Source of the DNA: Clostridia bacterium
Lineage (GTDB): Bacteria > Bacillota > Clostridia > Oscillospirales > CAG-272
Assembly (NCBI GenBank): GCA_017463665.1
Contig: JAFTOT010000095.1
Span: forward strand, 1-44,749
DNA: 44,749 nucleotides
Reading direction: 5' to 3'
How positions within the stretch are numbered: the stretch's first letter is position 1; each line of letters starts with the position of its first letter. Below, in pieces: positions 18,210 to 26,190 of this stretch. The position numbers were made by a program, and so were the translations under genes. The notes under the pieces were generated by a model. The model did no database searches. It had not been told where the DNA came from and saw only the letters and a list, made by a program, of their open reading frames with translations.

Positions 18210-18467
18210 ATGAAAACATTTGAGTATACCATCAAAGACGAACTGGGCATCCATGCAAGACCTGCAGGTCTGCTCGCAAAAACGGCGAAGAATTACGCAA
18301 GCGAGATCACCATTACCAAAAACGGTAAATCGGTCGTCTGCACCAAGCTCATGGCACTGATGGGTCTCGGCGTAAAGTGCGGCGACACCGTCACCGTCAC
18401 CGTAAACGGTGCGGATGAGGACGCTGCAGAAGCAGGCATCAAGGCTTTTCTCGAAGCAAATCTGTAA
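18210..18467 (+). CDS. ptsH: phosphocarrier protein HPr
   Basis: HPr relays phosphate from EI to EIIA. The 85-residue protein has the active His15 in LGIHARPAG. The segment that normally holds the regulatory Ser46 (consensus LKSIMGVMSLG) reads CTKLMALMGLG. Ser46 is therefore Lys, preceded by Thr45. Gram-positive HPr kinase normally phosphorylates Ser46 to drive CcpA-dependent catabolite repression, and that control seems impossible at this position. The gene lies 18 nt after ptsG and 13 nt before ptsI. Confidence 0.96.
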   Translation: MKTFEYTIKDELGIHARPAGLLAKTAKNYASEITITKNGKSVVCTKLMALMGLGVKCGDTVTVTVNGADEDAAEAGIKAFLEANL

Positions 18468-18480
18468 TTGAGGTATTCCT

Positions 18481-20112
18481 ATGATGAAGTTTACCGGAAA
18501 AGGCGTGTACGGTGCGATCGCCATCGGCAAGCTCTCTGTTTTTGAGCGGCAGGGTATGCGCGTAAAGCGTGTGCCCATCAGCGATCCCGCCGCTGAGATC
18601 GAACGGCTCGAAGCGGCGAAAGCTGTCGCGATTCGGCAGCTCGGCGAGATCTACGAAAAGGCGCTGAAGGAAGTCGGCGAGGCAAATGCGCAGATCTTTG
18701 AGATCCACAGCATGATGGTCGAGGACGAGGATTACAACGACGCGATCGCCGAGATGATCCGTTCGCAGAGCATCAACGCCGAGTACGCGGTGGCAATGAC
18801 GGGCGAAAACTTTGCAGAGATGTTTGCCTCCATGGATGACAGCTATATGCAGGCGAGAGCCGCCGATGTCAAGGACATCTCCAACCGTATTATCGCATGT
18901 CTTGCAAGTGAGGTGGGCGGCGATGTCGTCTCGGACGAAAAGGTGATCCTCTGCGCGGACGATCTTGCCCCCAGCGAAACCGTGTCGCTCGATAAAGACA
19001 AGATCCTGGCATTTGTCACGGCAAACGGATCGGCAAATTCACACACGGCGATCTTGGCAAGAAATATGAACATTCCCGCCATTATCGGTCTTGGCGAGGA
19101 ATTCCTCGCCGAGGTCAAAAACGGTGTCATTGCAATTGCCGACGGCTTTACCGGCGAGCTCATCGTGGATCCCGATGCCGCGACCTTGGCGGCTTATGAG
19201 AAGAAGCAGCAGGAGGAGATCGAAAAGAAACTCCTTTTGCAGCAGTTAAACGGCAAAGAGAACATCACGCTCGACGGCACCAAGATCAACGTTTTTGCCA
19301 ACATCGGCAGCGTGGATAATATCGGCGCCGTGCTGCTCAACGACGCAGGCGGCATCGGTCTGTTCCGAAGTGAATTTTTGTATCTCGAAAAGTCCGATTA
19401 CCCTACTGAGGAAGAGCAGTTCCGCGTGTATAAAAAGGTGCTCGAGAGCATGGCGAGCAAAAAGGTCATCATCCGCACGCTGGATATCGGCGCGGATAAG
19501 CAGGCGGATTATTTCCATCTCGAAAAAGAAGAAAACCCTGCGCTTGGACTCCGTGCCATCCGTCTGTGCCTAAAACGCCCCGAGATCTTCAAGACGCAGC
19601 TTCGTGCCCTCTACCGCGCGTCGGTGTACGGCAATCTCGGCATCATGTTCCCGATGGTCGCAAACCGGTGGGAGCTGCAAGAGATCCTCGCAATGTGCGA
19701 GCAGGTGAAAGAAGAGCTCACTGCCGAAAATCTGCCCTATGCCAAGGTGGAGCTCGGCATCATGATCGAGACACCCGCAGCGGCGATCATCAGCGACAAG
19801 CTGGCGCCGATGGTGGACTTTTTCAGCGTCGGCACCAACGACCTCACGCAGTACACGCTCGCTTGCGACAGACAAAATCCGTTGATCGAGCATTTCTGCG
19901 ACACGCATCACGAAGCCATCCTGCGCCTGATCGAGTTTTCGGCGAAAAACGCGCATGCAAACGGCGCGTGGATCGGCATCTGCGGCGAGCTCGCCGCGGA
20001 TACCACCCTCACCGAAACGTTCCTGCGCATGGGCATCGATGAACTTTCGGTATCCCCCACCTTTGTCCTGAAGGTGCGCGATACCATCCGTAAGATCGAT
20101 CTGCGGAAATAA
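18481..20112 (+). CDS. ptsI: phosphoenolpyruvate-protein phosphotransferase, PTS enzyme I
   Basis: EI transfers phosphate from PEP to HPr. The 543-residue protein has phospho-His188 in NSHTAILARN, a PEP-binding barrel with the FSVGTNDLTQY signature, and the conserved catalytic Cys501 in GICGELA. It is slightly shorter than the usual 570 or so residues but retains all domains. ATG 18481 is chosen over the adjacent ATG 18484 by spacing from GAGG at 18470-18473. It ends the pts operon, with a terminator two nt later. Confidence 0.97.
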   Translation: MMKFTGKGVYGAIAIGKLSVFERQGMRVKRVPISDPAAEIERLEAAKAVAIRQLGEIYEKALKEVGEANAQIFEIHSMMVEDEDYNDAIAEMIRSQSINAEYAVAMTGENFAEMFASMDDSYMQARAADVKDISNRIIACLASEVGGDVVSDEKVILCADDLAPSETVSLDKDKILAFVTANGSANSHTAILARNMNIPAIIGLGEEFLAEVKNGVIAIADGFTGELIVDPDAATLAAYEKKQQEEIEKKLLLQQLNGKENITLDGTKINVFANIGSVDNIGAVLLNDAGGIGLFRSEFLYLEKSDYPTEEEQFRVYKKVLESMASKKVIIRTLDIGADKQADYFHLEKEENPALGLRAIRLCLKRPEIFKTQLRALYRASVYGNLGIMFPMVANRWELQEILAMCEQVKEELTAENLPYAKVELGIMIETPAAAIISDKLAPMVDFFSVGTNDLTQYTLACDRQNPLIEHFCDTHHEAILRLIEFSAKNAHANGAWIGICGELAADTTLTETFLRMGIDELSVSPTFVLKVRDTIRKIDLRK

Positions 20113-20113
20113 C

Positions 20114-20150
20114 AAAAAAGCCTTGAGACACCTCGCCTCAAGGCTTTTTT
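20114..20150 (+). terminator. intrinsic terminator of the pts operon
   Basis: A 14-bp perfect stem (20114-20127 with 20137-20150) ends in TTTTTT, directly after the ptsI stop codon. Confidence 0.93.
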
Positions 20151-20153
20151 CTG

Positions 20154-20182
20154 TTGCGGCAACCGATTTTTTGTGGTACAAT
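20154..20182 (+). promoter_or_regulatory. probable promoter of the deformylase-acetyltransferase unit
   Basis: TTGCGG at 20154-20159 and TACAAT at 20177-20182 are separated by 17 bp, 29 nt before ATG 20212. Confidence 0.6.
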
Positions 20183-20211
20183 GGATGTAATCTATCACGG
20201 AGATGTATGGT

Positions 20212-20625
20212 ATGATCCAAGAACTTATGCACGATCCGATCTTTCTTGCGCAGAAGTCGGAGAGGGCAACACAAGAAGATCTGCAAGTCGCAAAGGACTT
20301 GCTGGATACGCTGATCGCCAACCGCGAAAACTGTGTCGGCATGGCGGCAAACATGATCGGCGTGCGCAAACGCATTATTGTTTTCGACAATGACGGCGAA
20401 TATATGACCATGTTCAACCCCGAGATCCTGAAAAAATCGGGTGCGTACGACACTGAGGAAGGCTGCCTGTCTCTGCTCGGCGGACCGCGCAAGACAAAGC
20501 GGTTTCAAACCATCAAAGTGCAGTACCAAACCGAATCTTTTGCGACTCGCGTGAAAACTTTCACCGGCTGGACGGCGCAGATCATCCAGCACGAGATCGA
20601 CCATTGCGACGGGGTGCTGATATGA
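20212..20625 (+). CDS. def: peptide deformylase-like protein (short form)
   Basis: Peptide deformylases remove the N-formyl group from nascent proteins using a metal bound by one Cys and two His. The start is ATG 20212, nine nt after CGGAG; the in-frame ATG 20203 has no spacing. The 137-residue protein keeps motif II EGCLSL (metal Cys) and motif III QHEIDH (two metal His and catalytic Glu). Motif I, normally G-x-G-x-A-A-x-Q, reads CVGMAANM, so the oxyanion-hole Gln is Met. I recall this variant in other short clostridial deformylases. Activity may differ, and the main cellular enzyme may be elsewhere. The stop overlaps the next gene (ATGA). Confidence 0.85.
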   Translation: MIQELMHDPIFLAQKSERATQEDLQVAKDLLDTLIANRENCVGMAANMIGVRKRIIVFDNDGEYMTMFNPEILKKSGAYDTEEGCLSLLGGPRKTKRFQTIKVQYQTESFATRVKTFTGWTAQIIQHEIDHCDGVLI

Positions 20626-21025
20626 AGATTCGTCTTGCAACAATAGAGGACCTTGCGCTTTTATCCGAACACGAAAAACATATCCCGCGTGCGGAGCTGG
20701 AAAACTGCGTCCGACAGGGAAGAGTATATATGGCGTTTGACGGCGGCGAATTTGTCGGCTGGCTGCGGTATAATCTCTTTTGGGATCTTGTGCCGTTTAT
20801 GAACATGCTGTACATGCTTGATGGTCGGCGCGGCAAGGGATACGGAACGCAGCTTGTCGCGCGGTGGAAAACGATATGCGGGCGCAGGGGTATGAAGTGG
20901 TGATGACCTCGACCGCGTCCGATGAATACGCGCAGCATTTTTACAACAAGATCGGGTACAAGACCATCGGCGGCTTTACACTGAAAGACGACCCGTATGA
21001 GATCATTTTGAGTAAACAACTATGA
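20622..21025 (+). pseudogene. GNAT family N-acetyltransferase, interrupted by a frameshift
   Basis: Translation from ATG 20622 gives a GNAT N-terminal half, including the acetyl-CoA loop GRRGKGYGTQL, and then runs out of family similarity and stops at 20903. The missing C-terminal half is in another frame from about 20867: ENDMRAQGYEVVMTSTASDE, then AQHFYNKIGYKTIGGF, ending at 21025. Adding one G to TGG at 20865-20867 restores a 134-residue acetyltransferase. The restored end overlaps the next start as ATGA, as expected for an operon. It is either a recent natural frameshift or a sequencing error. Confidence 0.85.
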
Positions 21026-21792
21026 CAAACGAAGAAATTTGGAAAATTGCACTGCAGCAATCGGCATACGATTGTAATTGTGCGCCCGAGGATTTTTTCT
21101 CGGGAAAGAATATTGTAACAACTTCTAAGAAACATCCGAGGGCGCGCAAATATCTGCCGCTGCCGTTTGAGTGCGACATGGTGTCCTACGGCAGTAACAT
21201 CGTCGCGCAGACGAGCGTGCGCCTTGCCGAGGTCGCGCGCGAGTACATCGACAAATATGACACGGCATACGCTTTTGAGACACCGCATATCAACGCGCTG
21301 AATGATGCGCTTTTGCCGCATGGCTTAAAAGTCTGCTTTATGGCGGAGTATTTTTTGCCCGATGTCACCGCGGTCAAGGCTTTACCTTGTAAGTATGAGA
21401 CGCGCGTGCTGCACCAAGCGGATTTTGCCGATCTCTATACCGAGCAGTGGAGCAACGCGCTGTGCGAGCAGCGCAGGGAGCTGGACGTGCTCGGCGTCGG
21501 CGCATACGACGGTGGAAAACTGATCGGGCTTGCGGGCTGTTCGGCGGACTGCGAGGAAATGTATCAGATCGGCGTGGATGTCCTGCCCGAATATCGCAGA
21601 CAGGGCATTGCCTCCGCGCTCACCAGCCGCCTTGCGCTCGAGATCTTCGCGCTCGGCAAAGTGCCGTTTTACTGCGCCGCGTGGTGCAATATCAAGTCCG
21701 TCCGCAACGCCATCAAATGCGGCTTCCGCCCCGCCTGGGCAGAGCTCACCGCAAGGGATATCGTGTTTGTCGATGGGTTGAATACACGATAA
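21022..21792 (+). CDS. GNAT family N-acetyltransferase
   Basis: The 256-residue protein has a poorly conserved N-terminal half and a C-terminal GNAT domain. The acetyl-CoA-binding segment is in VDVLPEYRRQGIASALTSRLA (about residues 187-207). The following CAAWCNIKSVRNAIKCGFRP matches GNAT motif B. Architecture resembles the large-N-terminal GNAT proteins of Clostridia. The acceptor is unknown. It overlaps the restored upstream acetyltransferase by 4 nt and ends in a convergent terminator. Confidence 0.85.
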   Translation: MTNEEIWKIALQQSAYDCNCAPEDFFSGKNIVTTSKKHPRARKYLPLPFECDMVSYGSNIVAQTSVRLAEVAREYIDKYDTAYAFETPHINALNDALLPHGLKVCFMAEYFLPDVTAVKALPCKYETRVLHQADFADLYTEQWSNALCEQRRELDVLGVGAYDGGKLIGLAGCSADCEEMYQIGVDVLPEYRRQGIASALTSRLALEIFALGKVPFYCAAWCNIKSVRNAIKCGFRPAWAELTARDIVFVDGLNTR

Positions 21793-21825
21793 AAACAAAG
21801 CCGTGGAGTTCCACGGCTTGTTTTT
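21791..21825. terminator. bidirectional intrinsic terminator
   Basis: The arms 21791-21806 and 21811-21825 pair with one bulged A, have A-rich and T-rich flanks, and overlap the stop codons of the convergent genes on both sides. It can serve both strands. Confidence 0.9.
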
Positions 21826-22003
21826 ATCCCTGCGACGACAGGGTGTTGACCAGCGACTGCATTTCGCTTTTGGAGGATGCGCCGTGCGCTTTTTGCAGGA
21901 TCGCGGCTTGTTCGGCTTCGGAGAGGGCGGAGAATTTTTCCATCGCCTGTGGGTTTTGCGCCAGCGCAAAGCTGAATCCCAGCGGCATTTCGTTATGATC
22001 CAT
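21824..22003 (-). CDS. small conserved-looking protein, 59 residues
   Basis: The small acidic protein starts MDHNEMPLGFSFALAQNPQA, followed by MEKFSALSEAEQAAILQKA. I recall similar small clostridial proteins with the M-P-L-G-F-x-x-A-L-A-Q-N-P pattern, with no assigned function. ATG 22003 (reading leftwards) is preferred over the ATG six nt upstream because GAGG then has eight-nt spacing. It is helical, soluble and without signal. The terminator at its 3' end supports a real transcription unit. Confidence 0.75.
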   Translation of the reverse strand: MDHNEMPLGFSFALAQNPQAMEKFSALSEAEQAAILQKAHGASSKSEMQSLVNTLSSQG

Positions 22004-22203
22004 TTTCATTACCTCGGTTTATAGAGTGGCAAGAATAGAGTGCCCTGTATGATGCAGTTTATACGAAGTAAATATTCATTTTTCTTCCCATTTTGCATTT
22101 CTGTCCTGTTTATTGGACACTTTATGTGGTAGAATGATAATGGAATGCCGGAGTGCCAAGTATACATCTTTATGATACAATACAATCAAACGGAGGTGCG
22201 GTT

Positions 22204-24363
22204 ATGCTTGCATACGATCTTTTAGAGGGGCTGAATGATGCGCAGCGGGAGGCGGTTACTTTTACAGAGGGATTCGTCCGCGTGATCGCGGGGGCGGGCT
22301 CGGGCAAGACGCGGGCGCTTTCGCACCGCTTTGCCTATCTCGTAAACGAACTCGGCATCCTGCCCGGAAACATTCTCTGCGTTACCTTTACGAACAAATC
22401 GGCAAATGAGATGCGGCAGCGCATCCACAACCTCACGGGCGACAACGACACAGGGTACATCAATACTTTTCACGGCTTTTGCGTCTCGATCCTGCAGGAG
22501 GACAGCCATGCCGTGCAGTATCCCAAGAGTTTCCTTGTGCTCGACAACTCGGATATTGACGCGATGCTCAAGATCATCTATGAGGAGCGCGGACTCACAC
22601 TGCGCGACATGACCTTCTCGAACGCCCGCGATATGATCGAGATCCGCAAGTGCATCAAGGAGCCGGAGTATTACCTCGACATGATCACCATGTCGCTCGA
22701 CACACTGCGCGAGAAGTACGACAGGGCGACCAATCCGAGCGACATCATTTTTTACGGCTATCTCTATCAAGAGAAAAAGTGCTTTGCCCTCGACTACAAC
22801 GACCTCATCAAGTTTTCGCTGTATATCTTTGAGCAGTACGAAGACATCAAACTGAAATGGCAGCAGCGGCTGGAATACATTATGATCGACGAGTTTCAGG
22901 ACATCGACCCGCTGCAATATCAACTCATGGAAGTGCTGTGCGGCTATCACAAGAATCTGTTCATCGTCGGCGATCCCGACCAGACCATCTACACCTGGCG
23001 CGGTGCAAATGTGGGGTATCTGCTGGGATTTGACACGGTGTTTCCCGACGTCAAAACCATTATGATGATGCAGAATTACCGCTCCACGCCGCAGATCCTT
23101 GCGGTGGCGAACTCACTGATCGAAAAGAACAAAACGCGCATGGCAAAATCGCTGCTCCCCACGTTGCAGGGTGGCGAGACCGTGGTCTGCCATCACGGCG
23201 ACACCGCCGAGGGCGAGGCGCTGTGGATCGCGGAGCGGATCAAAACGCTCGCAGAGCAGGGCGTACCCTACCGCGACATGACGGTGCTCTACCGCGCGCA
23301 TTACATCACGCGCAATGTGGAAGAAGCATTTCTTAAAGAGAAGATCCCGTACACGATCTACAGCGGCGTGCAGTTTTTTGACCGCATGGAGATCAAGGAC
23401 GCGCTGTCCTACCTGCGCATGATCGCCTACAAGGACGATCTGTCGTTTGCAAGGATCGCTAACGTGCCAAAACGCAATCTCGGTCAGCGGCGCATGCAGT
23501 TTTTGCGGGAGCGAGCCGAGGCGAGCGGCAATACGCTGTATGAGACACTTGCGGCAAATCTGGATAACGAGATCTTCAAGGGCACTAAGGCGGAAAAATT
23601 CGTGTCGCTGATCGAGCGGTTTTCCGCCATGTACGCGGGGCATCCGATCTCCGAGGTGCTGTCTGCGATCCTCAACGAGAGCGGTTACGAAAAAATGCTG
23701 CGTACCGAGGGCGCGCAGGACAGGCTCGACAACCTCGCTGAGCTCAAACAGTCGGTGCATGAATACGAGATCTCCTGCGGCGAGGAGAGCATGCTCGAGC
23801 ATTATCTCGCGCATGTCGCGCTGTTCACGAACAGTGACGCCGAGGACACGGGCGACAAGGTCAAGCTGATGACCGTGCACACCGCGAAGGGACTCGAGTT
23901 CCCGTATGTGTTCCTCTGCGCGATGAACGAGGGCATCTTCCCGTCGAAGAAAGTGCAGACGATGCAGGGCATGGAGGAGGAGCGCAGGCTCGCGTTCGTT
24001 GCCGTGACGCGCGCGAAAAAGATGCTGTATCTCTCCGAAGCCGAGGGCAGGAATTTTGACGGTTCGCCTCGCTATCCGTCCCGCTTTATTTTAGATATTG
24101 ACCAATCGCTGCTTGCCTATACGCACAAGCCGAAGGACACGCTGATCGCCGAGGCGCGGCATCATATCACCTACAGCGACCGCTGGCTCACCGATGAAAA
24201 GGAGCAGACGCTGTTCGCCGTCGGTCAGCGCGTGCGCCACAGCATTTTCGGCGACGGCACGGTCGTAGATGTGGATACAAACAAGTCTGCATATGTCGTG
24301 CAGTTTGATTCCATGTCCACCCCGCGCGCAATTGCGTTTAAAGCAAAATTGGAGAAGGGATGA
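22204..24363 (+). CDS. pcrA: UvrD/PcrA-type ATP-dependent DNA helicase
   Basis: The 719-residue superfamily 1A helicase has LNDAQREAV (Q motif), Walker A GAGSGKTRAL, FTNKSANEMRQR, Walker B IDEFQDIDPLQY, GDPDQTIYTWRGA, NYRST, TVHTAKGLEFPYVF and VAVTRAKK. The C-terminal tail VGQRVRHSIFGDGTVVDVD is the Tudor-like RNA polymerase-interacting domain of PcrA. It is expected to act in repair and removal of nucleoprotein blocks. It is slightly shorter than typical PcrA. ATG 22204 follows GGAGGTG with ideal spacing. The 22010-22203 gap shows no confident promoter beyond a TAGAAT box near 22132. Confidence 0.93.
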   Translation: MLAYDLLEGLNDAQREAVTFTEGFVRVIAGAGSGKTRALSHRFAYLVNELGILPGNILCVTFTNKSANEMRQRIHNLTGDNDTGYINTFHGFCVSILQEDSHAVQYPKSFLVLDNSDIDAMLKIIYEERGLTLRDMTFSNARDMIEIRKCIKEPEYYLDMITMSLDTLREKYDRATNPSDIIFYGYLYQEKKCFALDYNDLIKFSLYIFEQYEDIKLKWQQRLEYIMIDEFQDIDPLQYQLMEVLCGYHKNLFIVGDPDQTIYTWRGANVGYLLGFDTVFPDVKTIMMMQNYRSTPQILAVANSLIEKNKTRMAKSLLPTLQGGETVVCHHGDTAEGEALWIAERIKTLAEQGVPYRDMTVLYRAHYITRNVEEAFLKEKIPYTIYSGVQFFDRMEIKDALSYLRMIAYKDDLSFARIANVPKRNLGQRRMQFLRERAEASGNTLYETLAANLDNEIFKGTKAEKFVSLIERFSAMYAGHPISEVLSAILNESGYEKMLRTEGAQDRLDNLAELKQSVHEYEISCGEESMLEHYLAHVALFTNSDAEDTGDKVKLMTVHTAKGLEFPYVFLCAMNEGIFPSKKVQTMQGMEEERRLAFVAVTRAKKMLYLSEAEGRNFDGSPRYPSRFILDIDQSLLAYTHKPKDTLIAEARHHITYSDRWLTDEKEQTLFAVGQRVRHSIFGDGTVVDVDTNKSAYVVQFDSMSTPRAIAFKAKLEKG

Positions 24364-24408
24364 GGAACATGGTTGTTTCGCGAAGTGCGTAGAGGCGCAT
24401 GACCCAAT

Positions 24409-24482
24409 GTAGGGGAGGATATCATCCTCCCGTTTTGCGAGCAGCGATGTACGGCAGACGGGCGGGGCTATCTTCCCCTACA
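24409..24482. repeat. GTAGGGG-family inverted repeat element, copy C
   Basis: TGTAGGGGA at 24409-24417 pairs with TCCCCTACA at 24474-24482. The left arm also contains a local palindrome, GAGGATATCATCCTC. The sequence to the right (ATATTTGTGCG ... GTTACACC ... ACATTCATTT, to about 24528) parallels the right side of the element at 1-144, so the mobile unit probably extends there. It fills the gap between the helicase and the lipase genes. Confidence 0.65.
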
Positions 24483-24528
24483 ATATTTGTGCGTCTTCGT
24501 TACACCGCCAAAACATTCATTTCTCTTG

Positions 24529-25176
24529 TTAATGAACCGAGCCATTCCGCACGCGGGTGGATTGCTTTTCATATGCTTTTAATTCCTCTGCGATATTCTC
24601 CGCTTTATGCGCGTCGATGGGGCAGTATTTGCGTTTCTTGCCAATCTTCAGCAGTTTTCCGACATGCGAATAGCCGAAGACACGCGGCGGCAGGTGCGTG
24701 ACGAGGTCATCGATGTTGCGGATGACCGTGAAGTTTTCGAAACGGCGTTTCAGATTGGGGGACGGTATGCCCCAAAACACGCGCGGGCAGCCGAAGCCGT
24801 ACCCCTCGACCGTCTCTCGCAGATCGGGGCGGTTGTACCACACGTATTCATGGCAGAGCACTGCGACCGCCGCGCCGTGCGAATAGCCGGTGATCACGAT
24901 CTTGCGGATGCTCGCATCCGCGATATGCGGCGCAAGCGTCGGTTCGATCTCTTTCCATACCGCCAGAAATCCGCGGTGCGCAAACCATGCCGTCTTATCC
25001 ATGCGCTTGTACGCTTTGGCGGGGAAGTCGAGATTGCTTTTCCAATCCGCCGCGCCGTCCGACTTTTCAAAAAATATGTACAGCACATCGCCACCCCGCC
25101 GCACCGCATAGTTGGCACAGCATCCCGCCACAGCATACGGTATGTGTACGCACTCCGAAAACAATTCGTAAAGCAC
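24529..25176 (-). CDS. lipase class 3 family alpha/beta hydrolase
   Basis: The 215-residue protein has the lipase-3 nucleophile elbow GYSHGAAV (Ser in G-x-S-x-G), then the typical FGCPRVF strand. An acid follows in NIDDLVTHLPP and a likely catalytic His in FGYSHVG. There is no clear signal peptide, so it is probably intracellular, or exported by an unrecognised route. Its early segment GGDVLYIFFEKSDG ... DWKSNLDF matches the family N-terminus. Substrate is unknown. It reads divergently from the DUF1836 gene. Confidence 0.85.
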   Translation of the reverse strand: MLYELFSECVHIPYAVAGCCANYAVRRGGDVLYIFFEKSDGAADWKSNLDFPAKAYKRMDKTAWFAHRGFLAVWKEIEPTLAPHIADASIRKIVITGYSHGAAVAVLCHEYVWYNRPDLRETVEGYGFGCPRVFWGIPSPNLKRRFENFTVIRNIDDLVTHLPPRVFGYSHVGKLLKIGKKRKYCPIDAHKAENIAEELKAYEKQSTRVRNGSVH

Positions 25177-25219
25177 TCTGCCACCTCCGTTTTTAAACAG
25201 TATATGCGGAGTGTTGGGA

Positions 25220-25455
25220 AATGTTAGGGAAAAATGAAATGAAAGTTCAGGGGACTAACTTCCCCGCCCGAGATCCGACGGCTTTGCCGTCGCCCTCCGG
25301 GTTTCGATTCCGCTACGCTACGCTCAAGATGACAAGGGCGGGTTTAAACGGATGCTTATAGAAGCTTTTATTATCACTATGCGTAATCCCCCGCTTGTCA
25401 TCCTTGAGCGACAGCGTTTCGATCTTGCGGGGAGATGTTTATTCCCCTAAACATT
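25220..25455. repeat. MITE-like composite palindromic element, copy D2 (inverse of D1)
   Basis: Read on the minus strand this segment has the same order of blocks as 14633-14884. CATCTCCCCGCAAGATC leads to CTCAAGGATGACAAGCGGGG, then a spacer, then AAACCCGCCCTTGTCATC to GGATCTCGGGCGGGGAAG. Edges AATGTTAGGGA at 25220-25230 and TCCCCTAAACATT at 25443-25455 form related terminal repeats. The variable part holds GACGGC-TTT-GCCGTC, a hairpin absent from D1. It occupies most of the gap between divergent genes. Confidence 0.7.
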
Positions 25456-25480
25456 CATAAACTTCTATACCGTCGTACAC

Positions 25481-25514
25481 CCGCGAGGATTTTTGAAAAA
25501 TTCTCGCGGTTTTT
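25481..25514 (+). terminator. terminator-like hairpin upstream of the DUF1836 gene
   Basis: CCGCGAG at 25481-25487 pairs with the CTCGCGG ending at 25509, with A/T-rich inner pairing and TTTTT after. Nothing on the plus strand immediately upstream needs terminating, so it may belong to the repeat or insulate the next promoter. Confidence 0.55.
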
Positions 25515-25564
25515 CTGCGAAAAAACAATTTAAGCCGCGTTTTGTAAACATCGACCGCTTGTTA

Positions 25565-25593
25565 TTGACAATCAAGTGACCGCGTGATATACT
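25565..25593 (+). promoter_or_regulatory. sigma-A promoter of the DUF1836-nfeD-floT unit
   Basis: TTGACA at 25565-25570 and TATACT at 25588-25593 are separated by 17 bp, about 36 nt before ATG 25630. Confidence 0.78.
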
Positions 25594-25629
25594 GTAGGTA
25601 GTACAAACGATTGTATGGGAGGTGAGAGA

Positions 25630-26169
25630 ATGGCAACGACGTTTCCGGGAACAACGATTGAGACCCGTGCACTGGAAAAGGGAAGTTCCAAATTGCTGTT
25701 TGACGGAATTTTTGCCACAGGAGGAATCACACTGTCACAGGTATCGATCATGACGGGGCTTGAGCCGTATCTCATCCAGAACTGGATCAAGCGCGGATTT
25801 GTCGCACCGCCGCAAAAAAGGGTGTACGGCAAGGAGCAGTTTGCGCGCATCATTATCATCAATATGCTGCGTGAGGCATTGCAGATCGAGCGGATCTGCA
25901 CGTTGATACAGGTCATGGGCAGCGGCGAGGACCGCATCCGTGACGACGAGCTGTATCACCGCTATGTAGATATGCTCGCGGAAAATGAGATCAACATGAT
26001 GGATGAAAAGTCGGTTTCGGCGGCGGTGGAGAGCGTAGCACTTGTGTCCGAGACGCACGATCCCGGTCTGAAAAAGCAGCTCGAACGCATTTTGCAGGTC
26101 ATGCTGTATGCGCATGCTGCGTCGCAGTTCCGAGACTCGGCAGAGCAGATTCTGGCAACTTTGCAGTAA
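25630..26169 (+). CDS. DUF1836 family regulator-like protein
   Basis: The 179-residue protein has a MerR-like winged helix-turn-helix near the N-terminus (ITLSQVSIMTGLEPYLIQNW, then IKRGFVAPPQKRVYGKEQFARIIII). A helical domain characteristic of DUF1836 proteins follows. The fold suggests DNA binding, but no target is established. It has a strong promoter and the ribosome site GGGAGGTG, and lies 21 nt before the NfeD-like gene, so it may be cotranscribed with the flotillin module. ATG 25630 is preferred over upstream alternatives by spacing. Confidence 0.83.
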   Translation: MATTFPGTTIETRALEKGSSKLLFDGIFATGGITLSQVSIMTGLEPYLIQNWIKRGFVAPPQKRVYGKEQFARIIIINMLREALQIERICTLIQVMGSGEDRIRDDELYHRYVDMLAENEINMMDEKSVSAAVESVALVSETHDPGLKKQLERILQVMLYAHAASQFRDSAEQILATLQ

Positions 26170-26190
26170 TTTTAGAAAGGAAATAACCGT

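Noticed and set aside
20867..21025. Second half of the frameshifted acetyltransferase as a separate gene
   Set aside because: It has no ribosome site or start at the proper place and continues the GNAT fold of the first half exactly.
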